Assembly: GCA_021770095.1 (NCBI GenBank)
Contig: JAETRQ010000004.1
Location: forward strand, 94,998-158,997
Reading direction: 5' to 3'
From: Eubacteriaceae bacterium
GTDB lineage: Bacteria > Bacillota > Clostridia > Oscillospirales > Acutalibacteraceae
DNA length: 64,000 nucleotides
Positions 35,524-43,534 of this stretch are shown in pieces; the first letter of the stretch is position 1, and the number at the start of each line of letters is the position of its first letter. The notes under the pieces are model-generated. The model worked only from the letters and a program-made list of their open reading frames with translations. It was not told the DNA's origin and did not search any database. Made by a program: the position numbers and the translations under genes.

Positions 35524-36594
35524 TTAGAAATTACTAATAAGCAATTCTTTAATTTTTCCTCTTGCTTCACTATTGCAGTTAATCATTCGAGTTGCTTCAA
35601 CTCGCTTAATTCTATGTGCTGAATAAATGTTATCAAAGAAATCATCGTCTGTATTTGAGTTCTTCGGATCGGAATTACTAATTACAATTTTAGCTCCTTT
35701 TTTGTCCATATCATCAACAAATCGTGCAAGTTCAATCTGTTCCTCATCGTTGAACAAATTCTCGGTATATGCCGTAAAGCTTGCCGTATCTGTAATAGGT
35801 CTGTATGGCGGATCAAAATAAACAAAGGTATTTTCATCAATAAAGTTAGCTGACTCTCTGTAATCTCCGCATACGATGGTAACTCTATGCAATTTTTCCG
35901 ATACTGCTCTGAGATTTTTTTCATCACAAATCATCGGATTTTTGTATGCTCCCATAGGAACATTGAATAAACCTTTTTTGTTCACACGGTATAATCCGTT
36001 AAAACAGGTTTTGTTCAAAAAAATCATCAATGCCGCTTTTTCAAGATTTATATTTTTATCACCGTTGACTTTTAGTTCATTAAATCTGCTACGTTTATTA
36101 AGATAGTATCCTTTTCTATGTTCTGTATCAAGCGGTATAAAATCTTTCTGTATTGCAGAAAGTATTTCAATTAAATCATCAATATTATCTCTGATAACAC
36201 GATAAGTATTGATAAGTTCAGCGTTAATGTCACTGATATAAACTTCATCTAAATCATATTTACTAAGTATATCAAACAAAACAGCCCCGCCACCAACAAA
36301 CGGCTCAGCATATTTGGTTATTTTGCCGTTTTCAAAAGGGTAGTAGCACTCAATTTCTTTAATAAGCTGGCCCTTACCGCCTGCCCATTTCAAAAAGGGT
36401 TTAACTGCTTTTTCTTCGGTTCGATTATATCGTGTACTCCTTGCATCTGTAGGCTTTTCTGCGGAAGAAGGAATAATCCACATATTACCGACCATAGTTG
36501 CTTCTTTAATTCTTTGTTCAGAGCACAAAACTGCCACTCTTCTTTGGGAAATGCCCCATTTATCAGCGGCTTCTCTTGCAGACATAAATTCCAT
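35524..36594 (-). CDS. Dam/DpnM-type adenine methyltransferase with N-terminal helix-turn-helix
   Basis: 356 residues. Residues 1-50 form a small DNA-binding domain (SAREAADKWGISQRRVAVLC). The rest is a D12-class adenine-N6 methyltransferase with FLKWAGGKGQL (SAM), FVGGGAVLFDIL and the catalytic FVYFDPPYRPI. The expected target is GATC, protecting against the adjacent DpnII-type nuclease. The fused helix-turn-helix may let it control its own operon. GGAG lies 6 bp before ATG 36594. It is first in a run of four genes. Confidence 0.93.
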   Translation of the reverse strand: MEFMSAREAADKWGISQRRVAVLCSEQRIKEATMVGNMWIIPSSAEKPTDARSTRYNRTEEKAVKPFLKWAGGKGQLIKEIECYYPFENGKITKYAEPFVGGGAVLFDILSKYDLDEVYISDINAELINTYRVIRDNIDDLIEILSAIQKDFIPLDTEHRKGYYLNKRSRFNELKVNGDKNINLEKAALMIFLNKTCFNGLYRVNKKGLFNVPMGAYKNPMICDEKNLRAVSEKLHRVTIVCGDYRESANFIDENTFVYFDPPYRPITDTASFTAYTENLFNDEEQIELARFVDDMDKKGAKIVISNSDPKNSNTDDDFFDNIYSAHRIKRVEATRMINCNSEARGKIKELLISNF

Positions 36595-36706
36595 AACAAG
36601 CTCCTATTCCTGTACTGTGTGTCATTTACTATATTATATTCTAAATCTCGAATAATAGCAATATCATATTTTAAGGTAGATGTAAATTTTCAGAAACGAA
36701 TAACAG

Positions 36707-36728
36707 CGGCAGGGATTGCTCCCTGCCG
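36707..36728 (-). terminator. Terminator-like hairpin after tnpV
   Basis: CGGCAGGGA and TCCCTGCCG with loop TTGC. The T-run is weak on the minus strand. Confidence 0.5.
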
Positions 36729-36737
36729 TCGTTGTGT

Positions 36738-37115
36738 TTATACCGTGTAAATCAGTTCTGCATTTACAATTTCCATTGCACGATTACGAATATTATTCAT
36801 TTTCTGTACCCACAACATCATATCGGTTGCTTTGAGTTTTTCTGTAACACCTTCTTGTTTTGCTAATTGCTTAATTAGTGTATCGTACATTTCTGCTGCT
36901 CTGACATCAACATCATGCAAGTATGAATTTAGTTTACATTGAGTAAGCAGGGTTGTATAAAACGCCGGTTTATATTGTTTAATATACTCCTTATGTTTTC
37001 TGCCCCAATAGCCTATTTCATAATTTGTATCGGTTGATACAAGATTTGGAATATACACATCACCTACAAGTGTATAGCTAATGCCTGTAATTTTGTCTGT
37101 TATATATTTTTTCAT
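36738..37115 (-). CDS. tnpV: TnpV-family transposon protein (outer element)
   Basis: 125 residues. The TnpV motifs STDTNYEIGYWGRKHKEYIK and LLTQCKLNSYLHDVD are clear, with QKMNNIRNRAMEIV at the end. TnpV is named from Tn4451 and its function is unknown. A clearly homologous copy is carried by the inner transposon at 43.1 kb. It lies 4 bp after the relaxase gene. Confidence 0.9.
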   Translation of the reverse strand: MKKYITDKITGISYTLVGDVYIPNLVSTDTNYEIGYWGRKHKEYIKQYKPAFYTTLLTQCKLNSYLHDVDVRAAEMYDTLIKQLAKQEGVTEKLKATDMMLWVQKMNNIRNRAMEIVNAELIYTV

Positions 37116-37119
37116 AAAA

Positions 37120-38250
37120 TCACCTATACCTTTCTTTATTTCTCGGTTGAGACTGTTTTAGAATTTCATCAACATTTTTCGGTCCGATTATTTTGCGAAG
37201 TTTGCTATATTGAGCAAGCTTTTTATCTGCTCTGTGAGCCATCTTGCTGAATGATTTTGCATCTTTTTTATAATTTTCGACATCATTTTGAAGCCTCCCG
37301 ACAATTCTGTTTGCATTAAAAGCTCGTGCCTCTTCTTTAAAGCATCTTACAATCAATTGTTTTACCATTTGCTTTAGCTTATTGAACATCGGTTCAATCA
37401 ATTTCTTATATGCATTTGCCGACATAAACGGCTTAGGTTCGGGTAAAACGAATTTGTCATCAAAACCACTTTCATCAATTTCCTGCAATTCATTATTGCA
37501 ATTTTGATAACATTCAATTTCATTTTTTAGCATATCAACCTTTTCTTCAAGCTGTATAACTTCTTTTTGCCGTTCTTTCTTTTTATAATCGAGAACCGAT
37601 AAATGCTCTCTGCTTGTATGCTGATTTTCCCATTCAATATTAAATTTAAGCATAGATTTAGCCAATGATTCTTTTTCGGAATTCACCCATAATGCCCATT
37701 CTGTTTCTTCTCTGCCGTTGCCGACAAAGCCTTGATTTGCAAGAGCCTGTTTTAACGACACTCTTGTATCAAGTCCACGCTTGCTTCCGGTTGTAAATGG
37801 AACAAAATCAATATGCAAATGCGGTGTTGCCTCGTCCAAGTGCATATGGGCGGAGAACACACGCAAATACGGATTGCGTTTTTGAAAAGTGCTAACATAA
37901 TCATCAAGTGCTTTTTCTGCAAGTTCGGCTGTTTGCTTATCGATTCCAAAATCGTTTTTATTGCCGATTTGAACTACTATTTCATGAAATGGTTTTTCCT
38001 GTTTACCGTTGCAAATTTTTTCATAATAGTTTTTTACTTTTCTGTCATTGCGAGTTTGTTTGGAGTTATAACGCTCAACAGCTTCGTCAAACAATTCATG
38101 ATAAACATTTTTTATATCGTCATTTATATACTCTTTGTTCAGGTGCGACCTTTCGGGATTTGTATTCGGGGTATTAAATATCCTACTGTTATGCTTTAGC
38201 GCACCTTTACCAAGTTCAATACTTATGCTTGCTAAATATATAATCGTCAC
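37120..38250 (-). CDS. mob: MobV-type relaxase (plasmid recombination/mobilization)
   Basis: 376 residues. The N-terminal GKGALKHNSRIF is the HNxR motif and HLDEATPHLHIDFVP is the metal-binding HxH motif of MOB_V (Pre/Mob) relaxases. The C-terminal half has coiled coils. It would nick at oriT, probably the hairpin-rich DNA just upstream, and pilot one strand into a recipient with help from another element. The start is GTG at 38250 with AAGAAAGGG very close, so a downstream start is possible. Confidence 0.9.
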   Translation of the reverse strand: MTIIYLASISIELGKGALKHNSRIFNTPNTNPERSHLNKEYINDDIKNVYHELFDEAVERYNSKQTRNDRKVKNYYEKICNGKQEKPFHEIVVQIGNKNDFGIDKQTAELAEKALDDYVSTFQKRNPYLRVFSAHMHLDEATPHLHIDFVPFTTGSKRGLDTRVSLKQALANQGFVGNGREETEWALWVNSEKESLAKSMLKFNIEWENQHTSREHLSVLDYKKKERQKEVIQLEEKVDMLKNEIECYQNCNNELQEIDESGFDDKFVLPEPKPFMSANAYKKLIEPMFNKLKQMVKQLIVRCFKEEARAFNANRIVGRLQNDVENYKKDAKSFSKMAHRADKKLAQYSKLRKIIGPKNVDEILKQSQPRNKERYR

Positions 38251-38426
38251 GCCCTTTCTTATAATTTACAAACCTTATTTTTCTGTTACTCTTGCCAAGA
38301 GTAACGCAAAAGCACTTTTGACACTTACGCATCATAAGTGCCCTTGCGACCTACGGTGTTTTGAGAAAAGCGTGTCGATTGCGTCGATAATTACACAGCG
38401 GTTAAAATATCGACACATCGACGCAC
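38251..38426. other. Candidate oriT and iteron region
   Basis: Between relaxase and RepA-like genes. It has the inverted repeats GTTACTCTTG/CAAGAGTAAC with a 1-bp centre, CAAAAG/CTTTTG and CACTTA/TAAGTG. Inverted copies of GTGTCGAT and TGCGTCGAT (38369-38386) pair with ATCGACAC and ATCGACGCA (38408-38424). The AAGCACTTTTGACACTTACG stretch is like MOB_V nick regions. Position and structure fit a transfer origin plus replication-protein sites; the nick base is not identifiable. Confidence 0.55.
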
Positions 38427-39548
38427 CTATTCTATTATCGACAATGATATTATTTTACCTGAATGCTTTCGCTCAAACTTATATTCAATGTTATAATCGT
38501 TTAATAACACAGAATGAAGTGCATTTAAACTACGGCTCAATACATTTGGAGTAATATCCAATTTTGTTTCTTCTATCAATTGAGTTGCCGTACCTTGCCA
38601 AACCTTACAGGCAGAAACAAAAGGCACAATTTTATCGAGTATTTTATCTTTCGGCTTATCGAATAAATCAACATCGGATTTTACAAAACCCCAAGTGCAA
38701 TTTGCCGAGCGTTCAATTTGAATACATTGTTCGGGCAAATCCCTGCCGGTAACGGAAATAGTAGCTTTGTTCTTGCCTCGTTTTTCCTTTTGCATAACAA
38801 ATGCTCCGTCAGCGGCACCAAGCAATCCGTTTGTACCTGAAATTGTGTCAAACACATCATCGGAATCTTGCTTTCTTGTGTGATGAACAACAAGCAAACA
38901 CACCTTGAATCTATCGGCAAATCTTTTAAGAATTTCAATAATTCCATAATCACTTGAATAATTCATTTTGTCGTTTGAGCTTTCCCTAATCATCTGTAAA
39001 GTGTCAATTATAATTAAAGATACGCCTTGATTTCTTGCCAAAATATATTCAAGTTGACCTTCAAGACCGTGACCCGCCTTGTTTGAGAATGTTGAAATTA
39101 TTATATTATCCGGATTTGGGGGAACACCAAACATATTATAATAACGAGATACTATTCGAGGCTCTCTGTCTTCAAGAGCAAGATAAACTACCTTGCCCTG
39201 ATTGACCTTTTTATCCCACAAATCCAAACCGTTGCTGACATGATGTGCTATTTGCAACATTGCAAACGATTTACCGATTTTAGGTGCACCGACAAATAAG
39301 TACATTCCCGGATAAAGCAAATCTTTAATTATCGGCTGCTTAATATCATCTGATTTATCAAAAAGCTCACCTAAAGTAAAAGTTCTTATAAAATTAGGGT
39401 TACTTTCCTCTCTGAATTCTGCAAACAAATCATCACTATTGCAAAAATCATCTTCATCGGTTATAATATTGTTGCTATTTATTAGTGACTGCTTTTCATC
39501 TGTACCGGCAGATGTTTCAAAAGCAGTCTTTTTTATTTTCTCGTTCAT
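38427..39548 (-). CDS. RepA-like AAA ATPase (AAA_25)
   Basis: 373 residues from ATG 39548, preceded by GGGAGGG; the track start is upstream of that site. RecA-like ATPase with Walker A GAPKIGKSFAML and Walker B SLIIIDTLQMIR, followed by LLVVHHTRK and GTNGLLGAADGAFV. These are typical of RepA/RSF1010-like helicases of plasmids and mobilizable elements. It probably unwinds DNA for replication of the excised circle. Confidence 0.85.
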   Translation of the reverse strand: MNEKIKKTAFETSAGTDEKQSLINSNNIITDEDDFCNSDDLFAEFREESNPNFIRTFTLGELFDKSDDIKQPIIKDLLYPGMYLFVGAPKIGKSFAMLQIAHHVSNGLDLWDKKVNQGKVVYLALEDREPRIVSRYYNMFGVPPNPDNIIISTFSNKAGHGLEGQLEYILARNQGVSLIIIDTLQMIRESSNDKMNYSSDYGIIEILKRFADRFKVCLLVVHHTRKQDSDDVFDTISGTNGLLGAADGAFVMQKEKRGKNKATISVTGRDLPEQCIQIERSANCTWGFVKSDVDLFDKPKDKILDKIVPFVSACKVWQGTATQLIEETKLDITPNVLSRSLNALHSVLLNDYNIEYKFERKHSGKIISLSIIE

Positions 39549-39553
39549 TATAA

Positions 39554-39871
39554 TTACCCTCCCATTTCTCTTAAAATGGCAGACATATAACAAATAAGAC
39601 AAAGTGTTTCTTCGCTAATTTCGGAGTCTTTTTCTATTCTGCAAAGTTCGCTGTAAACATTATTTAACTTGTCCCTCAAACTTTTATAAACTCTCGGACC
39701 GGGATTAACTGTTATTTCCGTTCTCAGCACCCTGCCGATAATATAATCTTGCTTATTAAGTCCCGAAACAGAAACATAATCGTCAAGAAGCTTTGCCTCT
39801 TGGGGCGACATACGAAACGATACGATTTTGTTTCGCAATCTGCCTTTTGAGTCAAGATTTTTCGCCGACAT
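39554..39871 (-). CDS. mobC: MobC-like mobilization accessory protein
   Basis: 105 residues from ATG 39871 (AAAGGGGTG upstream); the longer track form uses TTG. The ribbon-helix-helix opening VSFRMSPQEAKLLDDYV and SGLNKQDYIIGRVL match MobC-family relaxosome proteins, which help open oriT for the relaxase. It overlaps the end of the integrase gene by 20 bp and lies 5 bp before the RepA-like gene. Confidence 0.85.
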   Translation of the reverse strand: MSAKNLDSKGRLRNKIVSFRMSPQEAKLLDDYVSVSGLNKQDYIIGRVLRTEITVNPGPRVYKSLRDKLNNVYSELCRIEKDSEISEETLCLICYMSAILREMGG

Positions 39872-40949
39872 TATCAACACCCCTTTCAATATTCAGTTTA
39901 TTTGCAATTTCGCTTTGCTTGTTAGGAAACATATGGGCATATCTAAAAGTAATATCTATACTTTCGTGACCTACACGATTTGCAATATCGACTGCACTAA
40001 AGCCCATATCAATCAAAAGCGAAACGTGAGAATGCCTTAAATCGTGGATACGAATTCTTTTTACATTTGCTAATTTACACCCTCTTTCCATTTCATGATG
40101 CATATAGCTTTTTGTAATTTGAAATATTCTGTCGTCGTCTTCAATACCATAAATACTATGAATATAGTCCTGCATTTCTTCGGCAAGAAATGTGGGCATT
40201 TTTACTGTTCGCTTACTTTTCGGTGTCTTTGGGTCTGTAATAACATCCCTACAATCAAATCTTTGATAAGATTTATTTATGCGTACGGTTTCCTTTTGAA
40301 AGTCAAAATCAGCAGGAGTTAATGCAAGCATCTCGCCGAGGCGTAAGCCACACCAATACAGCATTTCAAATGCATAAAACGACACAGGTTTATCCATCAT
40401 CACATCTGCAAATTTAAGATATTCTTCTTTTGTCCAAAAGAGCATTTCTTTGTCACTTTCTTTTTTGCCTATATTTCCTGCCTTTGCCGCCGGATTGTTT
40501 CTTAAATCATAATATCTTACTGCATGATTAAAAATTGCACTGAGTTGATTATGAATTGATTTAAGATAAGTCGGTGAATAGGCTTTGTCACTCGGAGAAC
40601 GATAAGCCATCATTTCATTTTGCCACGCTCGTATGTCGGACGGTTTTATTTCGTTAATCTTCTTATTCTTAAAATAAGGTAAAATCTTTTTGTCAATAAT
40701 AGCATTCTTTCCTATCCAGGTATGCTCCTTAATTCTATCCTTCATATCTGCCTTGTATATGCCAACAAAGGTTTCAAAATTCATACTAAGGTCGCCTGCT
40801 TGCTTTGAGAGAAATTCTCTTTCCCATTCTTGTGCATCACGCTTAGTTTTAAATCCACGCTTAACCTTACGAGATTGATTGTTTTCCCAATCTTTATAGT
40901 AAACAGAAACATACCACGTGCCATTATCTTGATTTTTGTAAACAGGCAT
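39852..40949 (-). CDS. int: Tyrosine integrase
   Basis: 365 residues. An AP2-like arm-binding N-terminus (GTWYVSVYYKDWENNQSRKV), a core-binding SAM-like domain (about 60-165) and a catalytic domain with Arg in CGLRLGEML, the HDLRHSHVSLL box, VGHESIDITFRYAH and the Tyr nucleophile in RYAH. It is of the Tn916/ICEBs1 class and is the likely enzyme for integration into the guaA 3' end. It binds, by inference, the repeated CAGTATCA arm sites. Confidence 0.95.
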   Translation of the reverse strand: MPVYKNQDNGTWYVSVYYKDWENNQSRKVKRGFKTKRDAQEWEREFLSKQAGDLSMNFETFVGIYKADMKDRIKEHTWIGKNAIIDKKILPYFKNKKINEIKPSDIRAWQNEMMAYRSPSDKAYSPTYLKSIHNQLSAIFNHAVRYYDLRNNPAAKAGNIGKKESDKEMLFWTKEEYLKFADVMMDKPVSFYAFEMLYWCGLRLGEMLALTPADFDFQKETVRINKSYQRFDCRDVITDPKTPKSKRTVKMPTFLAEEMQDYIHSIYGIEDDDRIFQITKSYMHHEMERGCKLANVKRIRIHDLRHSHVSLLIDMGFSAVDIANRVGHESIDITFRYAHMFPNKQSEIANKLNIERGVDNVGEKS

Positions 40950-40952
40950 AAA

Positions 40953-41153
40953 TTACGCTCCTTTCTCTTCTGTATTTTCATTTATGCCATAAAACTTTTC
41001 ATTAAAGAATTTACGGCTGACACGTCCTGCAAGAGTTTTATAACCCATTTTTTCAAGTTCTTCGTTCAATTCTTTTATAATTTTATAAGCATATGTTTTT
41101 GAAATTCCTAATTCTTCTTGAATTTCCTCGGCTTTCATAAAAAGTTTGTTCAT
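40953..41153 (-). CDS. Excisionase-like small DNA-binding protein
   Basis: 66 residues with a winged-helix-like start (KAEEIQEELGISKTYAYKII) and a basic C-terminal part. It is 3 bp upstream of the integrase and transcribed with it, as excisionase or directionality factors are. It is divergent from the XRE gene across a region full of palindromes, so it is likely repressed by that regulator. Confidence 0.75.
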   Translation of the reverse strand: MNKLFMKAEEIQEELGISKTYAYKIIKELNEELEKMGYKTLAGRVSRKFFNEKFYGINENTEEKGA

Positions 41154-41173
41154 TATTTCACCTCCCTTCGATT

Positions 41174-41268
41174 ACTAAACAATATTGTTTAGTGTTCATT
41201 TGTATAATACTAAACATTTTTGTTTATGTCAATACTTATGACACAATTTCATTAAACTTTTTTGTTTA
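41174..41268. promoter_or_regulatory. Operator cluster between excisionase and XRE genes
   Basis: A perfect 20-bp palindrome ACTAAACAATATTGTTTAGT (41174-41193) and two related sites, ACTAAACATTTTTGTTTA (41209-41226) and TAAACTTTTTTGTTTA (41253-41268). A half-site AATGTTTAG lies just before the XRE ribosome site. Consensus CTAAAC-N6-GTTTAG. A likely lysogeny-type switch bound by the XRE protein. Confidence 0.75.
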
Positions 41269-41333
41269 AGATATTGCAAATTCTAAATTTATCGGTTATA
41301 ATCAAATTATACAAAAATGTTTAGGAGTAAGAT

Positions 41334-41828
41334 ATGACAGTTGGCGATAGATTAAAGAGGTTTAGAAAAAGAAAAAATCTCACGCAAAAACAATTAGGCT
41401 TAGCCGCAGGCTTTGACAAACTCGGAGCAGATGTTCGCATTGCTCAATATGAAAGCGGAACAAGACGACCAAAGGGTAAATATGTTGAACGGTTAGCCGC
41501 TATTGTCGGTGTACAGCCGTCAGCTTTAGAAGTTCCCGATATAAATAATTACGAAGCGTTATTTCAGCTTCTTTTCGCACTTGAAGATGAGTACGATTTA
41601 CATATTTGCACCGATGAAATAGGTTTGCCTTATTTAATGCCGAAAGACCCGACATCTCACGAATCCGACGGGTTTATGGAATGGAGCAAAAAACATGAGC
41701 AGCTCAAAAACGGAGAAATAACGCAAGAGGAATATGATGAGTGGCGTTATAATTACCCTATGAGTGCCGCAAGAGAAAACCATAAAAAACTTATGGAATT
41801 ATGGGACAAAAAGAAAAACGGCGAATAA
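41334..41828 (+). CDS. XRE-family repressor of the mobilizable element
   Basis: 164 residues. The helix-turn-helix in residues 5-62 reads RFRKRKNLTQKQLGLAAGFD and VRIAQYESGTRRPK. The C-terminal 100 residues are acidic and aromatic (WSKKHEQLKNGEITQEEYDEW). It is divergent from the excisionase-integrase genes and probably represses them through the CTAAAC palindromes, keeping the element integrated. It was originally next to the right end before the IS3 element entered. Confidence 0.85.
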   Translation: MTVGDRLKRFRKRKNLTQKQLGLAAGFDKLGADVRIAQYESGTRRPKGKYVERLAAIVGVQPSALEVPDINNYEALFQLLFALEDEYDLHICTDEIGLPYLMPKDPTSHESDGFMEWSKKHEQLKNGEITQEEYDEWRYNYPMSAARENHKKLMELWDKKKNGE

Positions 41829-41931
41829 AAATAACCCCTAATGTATGAACAAGTCCGTAAAAAATGGACAAAGAAAAAAGCCCCTCTAATATGGTAGAAT
41901 AAAACAGCTATCATATTAGGGGGGTAAATTT

Positions 41932-42279
41932 ATGCCAAGAAATTACAGACATATAAAACAATATGAAACAGAAATGCTAAAACTAAAAGAGAAAGGATTG
42001 AGTATAAGGGAAATCGGAAACAGGTTTGGTTTAACACGAGATCAAACACACGACTTTTTTAAAAGATATAATCGAAAGCAAAGAAAAATAGAAGCAGCGA
42101 AGGCACTACATACGAAAGGACAAACAAGCAAAAAACACGAATTGCCACCATCAATATTGAAACAAGATAAGCTTGCTCAAATGCGATATGTAATGGCAAG
42201 CAAGGATAGATATATCAAGAGATTAGAAATGAAGAACGAATTACTGAGGGATTTTCTCTCGCACACAGAAAGGAAGTGA
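41932..42279 (+). CDS. IS3-family OrfA
   Basis: 115 residues. Helix-turn-helix of the transposase_8 type (MLKLKEKGLSIREIGNRFGL) plus a C-terminal leucine-zipper-like helix ending near ELLRDFLSHTERK. It overlaps orfB by 4 bp in the -1 frame, the arrangement used for programmed frameshifting to make the OrfAB transposase. Confidence 0.9.
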   Translation: MPRNYRHIKQYETEMLKLKEKGLSIREIGNRFGLTRDQTHDFFKRYNRKQRKIEAAKALHTKGQTSKKHELPPSILKQDKLAQMRYVMASKDRYIKRLEMKNELLRDFLSHTERK

Positions 42280-43034
42280 AGCCATCAATAAAGTATCAAG
42301 TAATCTACAAGCACAAGGATAAATACAGTATTAGTAAAATGTGCAAGATATTTGAAGTATCAAGAAGCGGATATTATGCATATTTGAAACGAAAGGATGT
42401 ACCTGACCGAGATTTGCCACTGGCTGATAAGATAAGAGAATGTCAGGAAAGTAATCATAAAACATATGGTTATCGCAGAGTACATATATGGCTTGAAAGG
42501 CAAGGAATATATCGTAATCCTAAAACAGTGCTTCGTGTAATGCAAAAGTACAATCTGTTATCGGTAGTCAGACGTAAGAAATATCACTATTGCAGTCAGT
42601 ATCTGCATAGATATCCAAATTCACTTAATCGTGATTTCTCTGCTGATAAACCAAATCAAAAATGGGTAACGGATATATCATACATCAAAACAGGACAAGG
42701 ATTTCTATACTTATCAATTATCAGAGATTTGTATGACAACAGTATTGTTGCATACAAAACAGATAAAGAACAATCCATAAAGCTTGTATTAGATACCATT
42801 AAAGAAGCAAAGAGAAAAGAAAAAATCACTGCAGAGCTGCAACTCCACAGTGATCAAGGATTTCAGTACACATCCCAAGCATACTTTAATCTAACACAAT
42901 CATACGGTATTACACCCTCAATGTCAAGACGAGGAAATCCTTATGACAATGCTTTAGCAGAAAATTTCTTTTCTATTCTCAAGACAGAGTGTATCCACAG
43001 AGTAAAACTCGCCAGCTATGAGGAGGCTAGCCTC
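42276..43034 (+). pseudogene. IS3-family OrfB transposase, 5' part, split by the inner transposon
   Basis: Codons 1-253 are true transposase: HTH_21 (YGYRRVHIWLERQGIYRNPK) and rve integrase core with Asp in WVTDISYI, Asp in HSDQGFQYTS and Glu in LAENFFSILK. After SYEEASL the frame runs into the inner transposon's left end and stops at 43091, adding foreign residues. The true end of the protein is found at 52418-52513. Both parts together would give 283 residues, normal length. As it stands the transposase is almost certainly inactive. Confidence 0.9.
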
Positions 43035-43041
43035 GCACGAA

Positions 43042-43056
43042 CTCACTTAAGGAAGT
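43042..43056 (+). repeat. Left terminal inverted repeat of the inner transposon
   Basis: CTCACTTAAGGAAGT, seven bases inside the left end; the reverse complement lies at 52394-52408. Confidence 0.8.
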
Positions 43057-43123
43057 TTTATTGTAAACAGTCTGAAATGATTGAATTGTAAGTAAAATAA
43101 TTAAATCAATCGGAGGGTTTACA

Positions 43124-43495
43124 ATGAAATCATTATATGAAGAATTAAACGGAAGTTATGTTGAGGTTGGAGATATTAAAATACCTGCATTTGTATCAGC
43201 TGATACAAATTATGAAATAGGCTTTTGGGGACAAAGGCATAAGGAATATTTGAAAGAAAATCATAGAGTGATATATTATAATTTGCTAACACAGGGAAAA
43301 CTTAATTCATATCTGCACGATATGGATATCAGAGCAAAAGAACAATATGGTTTGCTGATTAAGCAACTCGCTGAAAGTCAACGCATTACAGAGCAACTCA
43401 AAGCAGATAGTCAAATGTTATGGGTGCAGAAAATGAACAATATTACAAATCAGGCAAGAAAAATTGTATATAATGAAATGATATATACCATTTAA
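43124..43495 (+). CDS. tnpV: TnpV-family transposon protein (inner transposon)
   Basis: 123 residues with the same motifs as the copy at 36.7 kb: SADTNYEIGFWGQRHKEYLK, LLTQGKLNSYLHDMD and WVQKMNNITNQARKIV. The two are homologous but clearly diverged, so this is not a recent duplication. GGAGG before the ATG. It ends at a terminator shared with the convergent phoR gene. Confidence 0.9.
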   Translation: MKSLYEELNGSYVEVGDIKIPAFVSADTNYEIGFWGQRHKEYLKENHRVIYYNLLTQGKLNSYLHDMDIRAKEQYGLLIKQLAESQRITEQLKADSQMLWVQKMNNITNQARKIVYNEMIYTI

Positions 43496-43502
43496 AGGTA
43501 AC

Positions 43503-43532
43503 GGCACTTGATTAATTTCCAAGTGCCTTTTG
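43503..43532. terminator. Terminator between tnpV and phoR
   Basis: GGCACTTG and CAAGTGCC with loop ATTAATTTC, followed by TTTTGTTC. Confidence 0.75.
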
Positions 43533-43534
43533 TT

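Noticed and set aside
41833-41848. Target-site duplication flanking IS3
   Set aside because: The bases outside the two repeats (AAAAAT and TTCCC) do not match.
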